64,000 bases of DNA from CAZAMB01 sp964486335 (GTDB taxonomy: Bacteria > Planctomycetota > Phycisphaerae > UBA1845): the NCBI GenBank assembly GCA_964486335.1, contig CAZAMB010000013.1, forward strand, positions 1 to 64,000, read 5' to 3'. Every line of letters begins with the position of its first letter. Position 1 is the stretch's first letter. Below, one piece after another: positions 8,563 to 16,756 of this stretch. The notes under the pieces are model-generated. The model searched no databases. It had not been told where the DNA came from and saw only the letters and a list, made by a program, of their open reading frames with translations. Made by a program: the position numbers and the translations under genes.

Positions 8563-9852
8563 ATGACCAAGAACGCCTTGACCATCACCGATCAGCGAAC
8601 CGGAAAAAGCTGCGAAGCCCCCATCGAAGACGGCGCGATCCGCGCGACGGCCCTGCGAACGCTCAAGACCGGCGAAGACGATTTCGGACTGCTTTGCTAC
8701 GACCCCGCATTCATGAACACGGCGTCCTGCGTCAGCCGCGTCACCTACATCGACGGCGATCGCGGCATTCTCGAATACCGCGGATACCCCATCGAGCAAC
8801 TTGCCGAGAAGTCCACGTTTCTCGAAGTGGCGTATCTGTTGCTGTTCGGTGAACTACCCAACCGCACGCAACTGGATACATGGGTCCACGAAATCACGCA
8901 CCACACGCTGATCCACGAAAACGTCAAAAAGTTCATCGACGGTTTTCATCATGACGCGCATCCGATGGGCATCCTGGTGAGCACCGTGGCCGCCCTCTCC
9001 ACGTTTTATCCCGACGCGCGAAACGTGACGGATACGGCGTCGAGGGAGCTTCAAGTTCGTCGCCTGATCGCGAAAATGCCCACGCTGGCAGCGTTTGCCT
9101 ATCGTCACAGCCTCGGACAGCGATACGCTTATCCCGACAACGACCTGGGGTATACGGGCAATTTTCTCAACATGCTCTTCCGGATGTCGGACCAGAAGTT
9201 CAACCCCAATCCTGTCCTTGAGCGGGCTCTGGAAGTGTTGTTCATTCTTCACGCCGATCACGAACAGAATTGCAGCGCCAGCGCCATGCGGACCGTCGGA
9301 AGCTCGCTGACCGACCCCTATTGTGCCGTGTCCGCCGCCACCGCGGCGCTCTACGGGCCGCTGCATGGCGGAGCCAACGAAGCCGTCTTGCGCATGCTGC
9401 GTGAAATCGGATCGGTCAAGCAGATTCCCGACTACATCAAGCGAGTGAAGAGCGGCGAACTCAAGCTGATGGGATTCGGGCACCGAATCTACAAGAACTA
9501 CGATCCTCGCGCCGCGATTATCAAGTCGGTGACTGAATCCGTCTTTGAAGTCACCGGAAAAAGCCCTTTGCTCGACATTGCCGTCGAGCTTGAACGGATC
9601 GCGTTGCAGGATGAGTACTTCGTCAGTCGGAAGCTCTATCCCAACGTTGATTTCTACTCCGGCATCATCTACGAGGCCATGGGGTTCCCCGTCGCGATGT
9701 TCACGGTGCTCTTTGCCATACCCCGCACGGCGGGCTGGCTTGCCCAGTGGCTAGAGATGCTCAGCGACCCTGAATTGAAGATTGCTCGTCCGCGACAGAT
9801 CTACAAGGGCGCGACAAGGCGGAACTTCGTTCCACTTGATGGCAGAGCGTAG
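8563..9852 (+). CDS. gltA: Citrate synthase (type II)
   Basis: Citrate synthase condenses acetyl-CoA and oxaloacetate at the entry of the TCA cycle. The 429-residue length equals that of hexameric type II enzymes. The catalytic residues align with those of E. coli: H268 in LHGGANEA, H307 in GFGHRIYKNYDPRA and D363 in NVDFYSGIIY. The N-terminal beta-sheet domain (FGLLCYDPAFMNTASC) and YRGYPIEQLAEKSTFLEVAYLL are also typical. An earlier ATG at 8524 would add 13 residues; ATG 8563 is preferred because GGAG precedes it by 10 bases. It stands alone between two gaps, so it is probably monocistronic. Confidence 0.96.
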   Translation: MTKNALTITDQRTGKSCEAPIEDGAIRATALRTLKTGEDDFGLLCYDPAFMNTASCVSRVTYIDGDRGILEYRGYPIEQLAEKSTFLEVAYLLLFGELPNRTQLDTWVHEITHHTLIHENVKKFIDGFHHDAHPMGILVSTVAALSTFYPDARNVTDTASRELQVRRLIAKMPTLAAFAYRHSLGQRYAYPDNDLGYTGNFLNMLFRMSDQKFNPNPVLERALEVLFILHADHEQNCSASAMRTVGSSLTDPYCAVSAATAALYGPLHGGANEAVLRMLREIGSVKQIPDYIKRVKSGELKLMGFGHRIYKNYDPRAAIIKSVTESVFEVTGKSPLLDIAVELERIALQDEYFVSRKLYPNVDFYSGIIYEAMGFPVAMFTVLFAIPRTAGWLAQWLEMLSDPELKIARPRQIYKGATRRNFVPLDGRA

Positions 9853-9896
9853 TTCGGTCACTCCGCTCGGTCCCGGCAGTCGCCAGGACCATTCCC

Positions 9897-9923
9897 GATT
9901 CCGCGGTTTTCGTCCGCGGGATT
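9897..9923 (+). terminator. Possible hairpin terminator after gltA
   Basis: A stem of about ten pairs (GATTCCGCGG against CCGCGGGATT, two G-U wobbles) with a seven-base T-rich loop lies 45 bases after the gltA stop. No clear U-tract follows, so it may be a Rho-assisted or RNA-stabilising hairpin. Confidence 0.35.
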
Positions 9924-9980
9924 GCAATTGCTCTTTGAATTGAGGGCTCGCGTTCCGATCCGTCCCTTCTTTGGGCGGCG

Positions 9981-10008
9981 TTGCAAGGACGGACAGTTCC
10001 CGTACCAT
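9981..10008 (+). promoter_or_regulatory. Weak promoter candidate upstream of lptF/lptG
   Basis: TTGCAA, a 16-base spacer and TACCAT (four of six matches each) lie about 100 bases before the likely lptF start. This is the best-looking pair in the 253-base gltA-lptF gap, but it is only moderate. Confidence 0.25.
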
Positions 10009-10105
10009 GCACAGTGTAGGCGCGGCTGAAAGATGGAATCTCCGAGTCAGCACCTGAACAGGCTTGCGGACCGGCCTCGCCGACGCCCCTTGGAAATCCA
10101 CCGGC

Positions 10106-11686
10106 ATGTCGATCCCCTGGACGCTCCACCGCTACATTTTTCGTGAGATGGGAAAGACGTTTGTTCTCACCGCGGCGGCGCTCACCGGCGTCCTGGGCCT
10201 CGGCGGGGGCGTCATGCAAATGGTGGGGATGGGAGCAGTGACGCCGGGCCAGCTGCTTCAATTGATGGGCATCGTCCTTCCGGTGGCGGGCGCGCTGACG
10301 CTTCCGATCGCGGCCCTTTACAGCGCGACGTCCACTTATGGTCGGCTCAGCGCGGACAATGAGCTGACCGCTTGTCGGGGAAGCGGGATCAATCTGCACC
10401 TGCTGCTGCTTCCGGCGGTTCTGCTGAGTCTGGTGTCGGCGTCGATCACGTTTGGATTCATCAACTTCATCATTCCGCGCATGGTTCGCAACCTCAGCGA
10501 AATCGTGCAATCCAACATCGGCGCGCTCGTGGAGCAGCGGCTTCACCGACCACGAGGCTTGAAGCTCTCTAACTATCGCATCTTCGCGGATGAATTGCTC
10601 GCCGACGCCAATCGAGACGATCAGGTCGTGCTGGGGCGGGTCGCGTTCGTGGAAACCCGGGGCGAGGAGTGGACGCGGTATGGCACGGCGCAGTCCGTGA
10701 ATCTTGCGTTTGATCGTCGCGAGGATCGCGTCCTGGCCACGGCGCGAATGAGCGGATTAACGCTTTTTGATCGAAACGAGGGGACGTTTTCGGAAGTCGG
10801 TGAACTGGATGTGGCCGCGCCGGAAGTGCCGTCGGGATTTCGTTTTGAGATCAAGTTTCTGACGCTGGGTCAATTGCTCCATTATTGGTCGCGCCCGGAG
10901 GAGTGGCCGCCGGTCGCGGAAGCGGTGGAGCGATTGCGCTCGGAAATCGCAAGGTCACGAATTCATCAGCTGCTCATGGAAGATTGGAATGCGGATCAAG
11001 TCCTTTCACTGGCCACGGAAGGGAAGTCGTTTTCCATTCGAGCCGAACGAGCCGCGGCGATCGCGGATGACGGCGGCGTGGAGCTTGGCGGCGTGGTCGT
11101 GACAGAGCGCTCGAACGAACGCGAGAGGGTGCATCGCGCGAAACGAGCCGTCCTGGAAGCGGAGCGGCAAAAGAGCGGAGCGTCGGGCGGGATTCGCATC
11201 GAACTGTACGAGGCAGAGGTATCCGACGCCGCGCGCACGATCAACCATGGACGTGAAACGCTCGGTCCCGCTGACGTGCCGCGGGCGTGGATTGAGAACA
11301 TCGCGGGCATGTCGAGTGACCAGCTTATCGCCCAGCCGTCGGGTACATCCGCCGAAAAGCGCCGCAAGGATGCGGTGAACTGGATCGGAGGGACGGCTCG
11401 GCGGATCGCGGCGACGATGACCGAGCGCGCGACGTTCAGCGCGAGCGTGCTCGTGCTCGTCGTGCTGGGGGCGGTGCTGGGAATCGTCTTTCGGGGGTCG
11501 CAGCCGATCGTGGCGTTTGGGATTGGGTTCGTTCCTTCACTTTTTGTGATCATTCTCATTGTGACCGGCAAACAACTGGCCCAAAACGCGGGAACGCATT
11601 TCGTCGGGCTGGCGACGATGTGGCTGGGCATCGCCGTGGTGGCGGCGCTCGACTGGTGGACGCTGACGCGCGTGCTGCGCCGCTGA
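10106..11686 (+). CDS. lptF: LptF/LptG family permease (larger paralogue)
   Basis: LptF and LptG form the membrane part of the ABC exporter that lifts lipopolysaccharide out of the inner membrane. This 526-residue member has three N-terminal membrane helices, including WTLHRYIFREMGKTFVL and the coupling-helix region YSATSTYGRLSADNELTACRGSGI. A long periplasmic domain spans residues ~110-430, and three C-terminal helices follow (LVLVVLGAVLGIVFRG). An upstream ATG at 10064 is possible; ATG 10106 (MSIPWTLHRYIF) fits the family N-terminus. The periplasmic part is longer than in E. coli LptF (366 residues in total). Which paralogue is F and which is G cannot be decided here. Confidence 0.85.
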   Translation: MSIPWTLHRYIFREMGKTFVLTAAALTGVLGLGGGVMQMVGMGAVTPGQLLQLMGIVLPVAGALTLPIAALYSATSTYGRLSADNELTACRGSGINLHLLLLPAVLLSLVSASITFGFINFIIPRMVRNLSEIVQSNIGALVEQRLHRPRGLKLSNYRIFADELLADANRDDQVVLGRVAFVETRGEEWTRYGTAQSVNLAFDRREDRVLATARMSGLTLFDRNEGTFSEVGELDVAAPEVPSGFRFEIKFLTLGQLLHYWSRPEEWPPVAEAVERLRSEIARSRIHQLLMEDWNADQVLSLATEGKSFSIRAERAAAIADDGGVELGGVVVTERSNERERVHRAKRAVLEAERQKSGASGGIRIELYEAEVSDAARTINHGRETLGPADVPRAWIENIAGMSSDQLIAQPSGTSAEKRRKDAVNWIGGTARRIAATMTERATFSASVLVLVVLGAVLGIVFRGSQPIVAFGIGFVPSLFVIILIVTGKQLAQNAGTHFVGLATMWLGIAVVAALDWWTLTRVLRR

Positions 11687-11704
11687 CGCGGGAGTCGAAA
11701 AGGC

Positions 11705-12811
11705 GTGACGACCGTACTGGACCGATACCTTTTTCGATCGCTGATCGTTCACTACGCGATCGCGATGGGCGTGATGCTGAGCCTCTACGTCGTGCTCGAC
11801 ATGTTCGTCAACATGGACGAGTTCACCGAGCGCGGGTTGCCCTCGACCGTCGTCCTCGGCAACATGATTGACTATTACCTTCCCAATCTGGCGCTCTATT
11901 TTTCGCAACTGGGCGGTGGAATCACATTGTTTGCCTGCGCCGCGGTGCTCGCGCGGATGAGAAAGAACAACGAACTGACGGCGGTACTATCGTCCGGCGT
12001 CAGCCTGTATCGTCTTGCGAGGCCGATCGTGCTATTCAGTGCGCTGGCGACGGGACTGCTTCTGGTCGATACGGAAGTGATTGTTCCATCGGTTGCCCAT
12101 AAGCTTGCCCGAAAGCACGAGGAAGCCGATTCGCAACATGCGTATGAAGTGCTGTTCCTGAAGGATCGCGACGACGCACTTCTTTCAGCGGGACGGTTTG
12201 AGCCGCGCACGGGCGAATTGCGCTCCCTACTGGTGATGAAACGAGATGAATCCGGCGCGATCGCGCAAGTTCTGGAAGCGGATCGGGCAACGTGGGAACC
12301 CCCAACGGAAATGCGTCCGACCGGTCAATGGCGGCTGGACCGGGGGCGCAGCACGCAGCGCGTCGTTCGTTCGACAGAGTCACTGGGTCCAAGAAGCGGG
12401 CAGACGGTCGAGTTTCCCTCGGTGTACGCGAGCGATCTCGGTCCGCAGGAAATCGAAGTTCGCCAGGCGGAAGGGTGGATTCGGTTTCTCGGTCTGTCTC
12501 AATTGCGCGAGCTGGAAAGCAGCGCGTCCGCGGACTTCACCGAAATCCTGCGAATTCGCCACGGACGCGTCGTCACGCTCATCATGAGTCTGATGCTTGT
12601 CTTGCTGGGGCTGCCGTTCTTTCTCGACCGGTCGCCCGCCAATGTGGTTCGAGATTCGACGAAGTGTCTGCTGCTCTGCGGGTCCTGTTATCTGGCGACG
12701 TTCGTGGCCCAAAGCATCCGGCTGGAAAACATGTCGGCGTTTGTCGCCTGGGTGCCGATATTCTTTTTCGGAACGCTAGCCATGGTGATGTTTGACCGGG
12801 TTCGAACGTGA
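11705..12811 (+). CDS. lptG: LptF/LptG family permease (shorter paralogue)
   Basis: This is the second transmembrane subunit of the lipopolysaccharide export ABC transporter. The 368-residue length is normal for the YjgP/YjgQ family. It has helices near the N-terminus (VLDRYLFRSLIVHYAIAMGV, then LYFSQLGGGITLFACAAVLA with RMRKNNELTAVLSSGVSLY as coupling region), a periplasmic jelly-roll domain and C-terminal helices (LIMSLMLVLLGLPFFLDR). It starts with GTG 18 bases after the first paralogue, so the two are probably co-transcribed. The ATPase LptB is not in the window. Confidence 0.88.
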   Translation: MTTVLDRYLFRSLIVHYAIAMGVMLSLYVVLDMFVNMDEFTERGLPSTVVLGNMIDYYLPNLALYFSQLGGGITLFACAAVLARMRKNNELTAVLSSGVSLYRLARPIVLFSALATGLLLVDTEVIVPSVAHKLARKHEEADSQHAYEVLFLKDRDDALLSAGRFEPRTGELRSLLVMKRDESGAIAQVLEADRATWEPPTEMRPTGQWRLDRGRSTQRVVRSTESLGPRSGQTVEFPSVYASDLGPQEIEVRQAEGWIRFLGLSQLRELESSASADFTEILRIRHGRVVTLIMSLMLVLLGLPFFLDRSPANVVRDSTKCLLLCGSCYLATFVAQSIRLENMSAFVAWVPIFFFGTLAMVMFDRVRT

Positions 12812-12819
12812 TCGCAACG

Positions 12820-13263
12820 TCAGATCGGCCGTTCGAGGCGAAGCATGTAAAAGGCGAGCAGGAGAATCACATCGCAGGTGGCGACGCTGCCGCCGAGGAA
12901 AAACCCCAGCCACGAACTTGACGATCGGTCATTGCGGCGTTGGCCGGCACTGCTCCATCCAAAGAGAAACCCGAGCGCGGCGGGCAACAGCGAGGCCAGC
13001 ACGGCTCCGGCGAAGGCGGGAACGAACCGCCCCTCGGCACCATAGATAATCCGGCCGAGTTGACCGTCATATCGGGTCAGCGCAAGCCAGACGGCCGCGA
13101 ACATCGGCGCGAGCGAGACGATTGCCAGCCACAACGCGACTCGCGCCTGTACTTCGAATCGACGTAAACTCCCCAGCACGTTTGGGCCTCCGACTCGCAC
13201 GAGTACAATCTTCGGCTCCCAGCCGACAATGACTCGCTCGATATAGCTCTCCTCATCATACAT
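12820..13263 (-). CDS. Hypothetical four-helix membrane protein
   Basis: This 147-residue protein belongs to no family I can name. It has a polar N-terminus of about 35 residues (MYDEESYIERVIVGWEPK), then about four membrane segments: VALWLAIVSLAPMFAAVWLA, FAGAVLASLLPAALGFLFGW, a Ser/Arg loop, and GGSVATCDVILLLAFYML. It is convergent with lptG, separated by eight bases, and lies 79 bases after the metalloprotease gene on the same strand. No clear ribosome binding site precedes the ATG. The hydropathy pattern and absence of a better frame support coding. Confidence 0.6.
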   Translation of the reverse strand: MYDEESYIERVIVGWEPKIVLVRVGGPNVLGSLRRFEVQARVALWLAIVSLAPMFAAVWLALTRYDGQLGRIIYGAEGRFVPAFAGAVLASLLPAALGFLFGWSSAGQRRNDRSSSSWLGFFLGGSVATCDVILLLAFYMLRLERPI

Positions 13264-13342
13264 CGACCGGAAAACGGAGCGAATTGTCTTTCATGGACGG
13301 ACCGGCAATTTCACTCAACCACGCACGTTGTTCGCAATGTTT

Positions 13343-14467
13343 TCACTCATTAGAGCCAAGAGGAAGACCGAGCACGAACCGAACCAGATCGCGTTCGGCG
13401 TTCTCGTTGAGCGGGCCGAATGCGGCTTCGAATTGAACCGTTTCTTCTTCGGCGGAAAGGGAAACGTCCGGCTTGCGCCCGGCCAGTTGGCGTAGGTATT
13501 TCGCAAAGTCATCCCCGCGTTCCTGGTGCAAATAGCGCACGAGTGCCCAGGCCTGGGCATACCGAGCGGCGGAAACCTCGCGGCTCGGCGCGGCGAGCGA
13601 ATCGAGCGCGATGAGCTCCTTGATGGGAGCGAACGGGCCGCTTTGAAACGCACGCCGCCAGTCCACTCGGGAGTCGTCGAATGCATCGGGCGGCGCACGC
13701 AGAATGTCACGGAAGTCAGCGAGACGCGGATGATTGAATGGTCGTGCGGGGTCACCGAGACCATCGGCAGGCGTCTCGAATTGACAGGCCAGGCCTTCGA
13801 CGAGCCAAGCCGGGTTGTCGGCTCCGCGGACATGAATGCCGAAGTTAAAGAAGAGCTGGTGAGCGATCTCATGCTGGATTACGATCTGATGAAATCGTTC
13901 AATCAGTGCCTCGCGCCGCGTGTGAAGCGTCTGAAGTCGCTCGACCAGTTTGGAGCGCAACGAGGAGTCGTCAAACTTCCCGGCGTCCAGGCTCTTCGAT
14001 AACGCATCGATCTCTCGCGTCGCCGCCAGGAGCGGCGGGCTGTGGGCCACGCTGACGAACACCGCCGCATTCATCGATGGGTCGAAATAGCCCGCTACAG
14101 CCGTGTCCTTAACCTTGGTTTTTTTTGAGTAATCGAGGAAGTCATCATAAGCGTCGAACACCACGATCGTCAGTCGATGGCTCGGGAAACGAGTGGGCAA
14201 CGTCAACCGTTCACAAAAGGAAACGACCGAGGCGAAGGTGGCTTCCGCTCGACGAGCAAGCGGCGCCGCCGCGTCCTCAGCCAGATCGTGAACAATTGTA
14301 AAGTGAGCGGTGTCCACTGTGCGAAATCGATCAGGGCGAACAAGAGCCATGACTTTGGCGACGATCGCCTCATCGCGTGGTAGAGGATCATGCGGCTTGT
14401 CGGCCGGCAATTGCTTGGGCTCGACGAAGCAAGCGACGAAAAGGATCGCGAATAATTGGACCATCAT
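13343..14467 (-). CDS. Secreted gluzincin-type metalloprotease, DUF1570-like
   Basis: This 374-residue protein has a short N-terminal hydrophobic segment (VQLFAILFVACFV), so it is exported or membrane-anchored. The zinc motif H199-E-x-x-H203 (QHEIAHQLFF) is followed about 20 residues later by WLVEGLA, whose Glu224 is the likely third ligand. This is the pattern of DUF1570 and related peptidases common in Planctomycetota. The region FHQIVIQHEIAHQ after a variable helical part supports a real protease; its substrate is unknown. Its ATG overlaps the nnrE stop by four bases (ATGA), placing it at the end of the complex I transcription unit. Confidence 0.75.
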   Translation of the reverse strand: MMVQLFAILFVACFVEPKQLPADKPHDPLPRDEAIVAKVMALVRPDRFRTVDTAHFTIVHDLAEDAAAPLARRAEATFASVVSFCERLTLPTRFPSHRLTIVVFDAYDDFLDYSKKTKVKDTAVAGYFDPSMNAAVFVSVAHSPPLLAATREIDALSKSLDAGKFDDSSLRSKLVERLQTLHTRREALIERFHQIVIQHEIAHQLFFNFGIHVRGADNPAWLVEGLACQFETPADGLGDPARPFNHPRLADFRDILRAPPDAFDDSRVDWRRAFQSGPFAPIKELIALDSLAAPSREVSAARYAQAWALVRYLHQERGDDFAKYLRQLAGRKPDVSLSAEEETVQFEAAFGPLNENAERDLVRFVLGLPLGSNE

Positions 14468-15153
14468 GGTTTCTGCTCGGCAAGAACGCGGGTGAGCATC
14501 TCTCGCGGTGCTCCAATATCAACGACGCTGCAACGTCCCACGTAGTCCGCAGCTGTCGGTTCTAAGAAACCCTTCTTCATGGCGACAAATGTAACAGTTT
14601 GATCGGCTCGCACCGCCGGACCGACCGGTATGCCGGAATCGCAATCGAGCCCGGAAGGAATGTCGATGGCGACAGTCGCGCGTTTCCCAGCCGTGTTGAT
14701 CGCGTCAATCATACCGGCAATCGGTCCGCTCGGGGCACCGCGCAATCCCGTGCCCAGCAGGGCATCGATCACAACGCTCTCCGAACGAATGGCTTCTGCG
14801 GCGCGTCGAACTTCTCTCGAATCCGCGGCGACGATCCGTTCGAGCTTCATGGCTTGAACGACTCGGTCGTTGGTAGCCGCATCGGGCGAAAGCCTCGACG
14901 GGTCGCCGACGATGACCATGCGAACCGACCATCCCCGATTGTGAAGGTGCCTGGCGATGACAAGTCCGTCGCCGCCGTTGTTGCCGGTTCCACAGGCAAT
15001 AAAGGCGTCGCCCGCGGGGCCGTAGTGAGAATCGATGAAGTCCGCCGCTCCGCACCCGGCGTTTTCCATCAAGACGACGCCGGGAATGCCGTACTCCTCC
15101 ATCGCGAGCCTGTCGACGCGACGAACCTGATCGCTCGTCAAAACGAGATTCAT
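14464..15153 (-). CDS. nnrE: NAD(P)H-hydrate epimerase (YjeF N-terminal domain only)
   Basis: NnrE interconverts R and S forms of hydrated, damaged NAD(P)H so that a dehydratase can repair it. This 229-residue protein covers only the YjeF-N Rossmann-like domain. It shows MEEYGIPGVVLMENAG, IACGTGNNGGDGLVIARHL (nucleotide-binding Gly-rich loop) and VVIDALLGTGLRG with the conserved Asp. The C-terminal kinase-like NnrD domain, often fused, is absent, and none is seen in the window. ATG 15153 is chosen; an in-frame upstream extension to 15264 would run into nuoN. It lies 49 bases after nuoN and overlaps the protease gene. Confidence 0.9.
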   Translation of the reverse strand: MNLVLTSDQVRRVDRLAMEEYGIPGVVLMENAGCGAADFIDSHYGPAGDAFIACGTGNNGGDGLVIARHLHNRGWSVRMVIVGDPSRLSPDAATNDRVVQAMKLERIVAADSREVRRAAEAIRSESVVIDALLGTGLRGAPSGPIAGMIDAINTAGKRATVAIDIPSGLDCDSGIPVGPAVRADQTVTFVAMKKGFLEPTAADYVGRCSVVDIGAPREMLTRVLAEQKP

Positions 15154-15202
15154 GCCGCCATTGTAAACAGCACACGATCGGGAGCGAAACTTTATGAAAC
15201 TG

Positions 15203-16756
15203 TCACGGAGTCGAAGGAAAACTGACTGGCGTTGAACGGTCCTCGATTGTGGGCTCACTTTCACTCACCACCGTTACTCGCTGAGCGTTTGCGCGAACGG
15301 ACTGTCGAACGGCCACGGTTGCGTCACGGGCTTGTCGGGATAATCCGGCGGGCCATGCGAACAGAATCAACATGGGAAGCGCGCATAGCGCCAAGCCGAA
15401 TCGAATCGGTGCTCCACCGAACGGCGCGGGTCGTTCAACTTCGGTCCCCGCATAGGTGGCGGCAACAATGCGAAGGTAATAGGCGGCGGCCACGGCCGAG
15501 TTGATGACGCCGATAACCGCGAGAACGACGAGCGCGTGTTGCATCGGATGGCTGCCGGGCAGCGAAAACGCGCTGCTGAAGATGTAGACCTTGGCGAGAA
15601 AACCGGCTGTCGGCGGAAACCCCATGAGGCTGAACACGCAGACGGCCAACGCCAGCGATGCCGCCGGAAGGCGACGGGCGATGCCGCCAATGTCGTCGAG
15701 CGACTCTGGATCTCGGTCGTTGATGCGCAAAGCGCCTAGCAAGGCAAAGACGCCGAGGTTCATGGCCCCATAGACGGCGATGTAAAAAAGCAGCGCGGCC
15801 ACGCCGTCACGCATCGGACCTTGTCCCGCCACCGGGCCGACGAGCAATGCAACAAGCATGTAGCCGGTATGGGCGACGCTCGAATAGGCCAGCATGCGTT
15901 TGACGTTCTTTTGCAGAAGCGCAAGAAAGTTCCCCATCGTCATGGTGGCGGCGGCGACAATCCAAAGAAGCCAGTTCAACTCGCTCGGGAGATTCCAGCC
16001 GAAGGCCGATAGGACTTTGATCAGCGCCAAGAAACCGGCGAACTTGGGCACGAATCCAAGCAAACCCGTCACCGGAGAGGCCGCGCCTTCGTACACGTCG
16101 GCCACATAGGCATGAAACGGAACCGCGGCGACCTTGAACGCCAACCCGGCGAAAACCAGCAACAGGCCGATCGTCATCAGCGGGCCTAGCGGCGTCGAAA
16201 CGACCCCTTGCATCGAAGTCGTGCCCGAAACGCCATAAAGAACAACCAGCCCAAAAACCAGAATGGCGGCGGAGAGCGCACCAAGGAAGAAATACTTGAC
16301 GGCGGATTCCGATGATCGCGCGTCGTCCCGGCTCAAGGCGATAAGGATATAAGTGGGGACGCTCACCAGTTCGATGGCGAAAAACAGGACGATCCAATCA
16401 TTGGCCGAAGCCGTCAGGAGCAGGCCGAGCAACGAGAAGAGGATCATCGAGGCATATTCGCCTTCTTCGCCTTTCGCCGCCTGCCGCCAGTTGACGAGCA
16501 TCACCAGCAACCCGATCGACAGCGCGATGAGCCGCGCATAATGCGTCAGCGACGTGAGCTCCAATCCGGGCAGCACTTCGCCGGTCGGAAAGCGAAAGCG
16601 AAGGGACGCGAAGAGTGCCCCGGCAACCACAAGAAAGCCGAATGGTGCAACGAATCGCGCTCCGCCGCGCCCGACGCCCAGAATCAAGACCGCGCACGCG
16701 CCGACAAGGAGAATCCACTCCGGCGCGAGTGCTGAAACGATAGCGGTCCAGGTCAT
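15203..16756 (-). CDS. nuoN: NADH-quinone oxidoreductase subunit N
   Basis: NuoN is one of three antiporter-like proton-pumping subunits in the membrane arm of complex I. The 517-residue protein has about 14 membrane segments. Typical motifs are FKVAAVPFHAYVADVYEGA, with the pumping-channel Lys, and KNVKRMLAYSSVAHTGYML. GFPPTAGFLAKVYIFSSAF near the C-terminus is also characteristic. Its ATG overlaps the nuoM stop (ATGA). The C-terminal tail after the last helix is polar and about 50 residues long. It is the last nuo gene before nnrE. Confidence 0.96.
   Translation of the reverse strand: MTWTAIVSALAPEWILLVGACAVLILGVGRGGARFVAPFGFLVVAGALFASLRFRFPTGEVLPGLELTSLTHYARLIALSIGLLVMLVNWRQAAKGEEGEYASMILFSLLGLLLTASANDWIVLFFAIELVSVPTYILIALSRDDARSSESAVKYFFLGALSAAILVFGLVVLYGVSGTTSMQGVVSTPLGPLMTIGLLLVFAGLAFKVAAVPFHAYVADVYEGAASPVTGLLGFVPKFAGFLALIKVLSAFGWNLPSELNWLLWIVAAATMTMGNFLALLQKNVKRMLAYSSVAHTGYMLVALLVGPVAGQGPMRDGVAALLFYIAVYGAMNLGVFALLGALRINDRDPESLDDIGGIARRLPAASLALAVCVFSLMGFPPTAGFLAKVYIFSSAFSLPGSHPMQHALVVLAVIGVINSAVAAAYYLRIVAATYAGTEVERPAPFGGAPIRFGLALCALPMLILFAWPAGLSRQARDATVAVRQSVRANAQRVTVVSESEPTIEDRSTPVSFPSTP

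Noticed and set aside
186..12811. One transcription unit from moeA to lptG
   Set aside because: Gaps of 219 and 253 bases around gltA contain promoter-like and terminator-like sites, so the unit is split.
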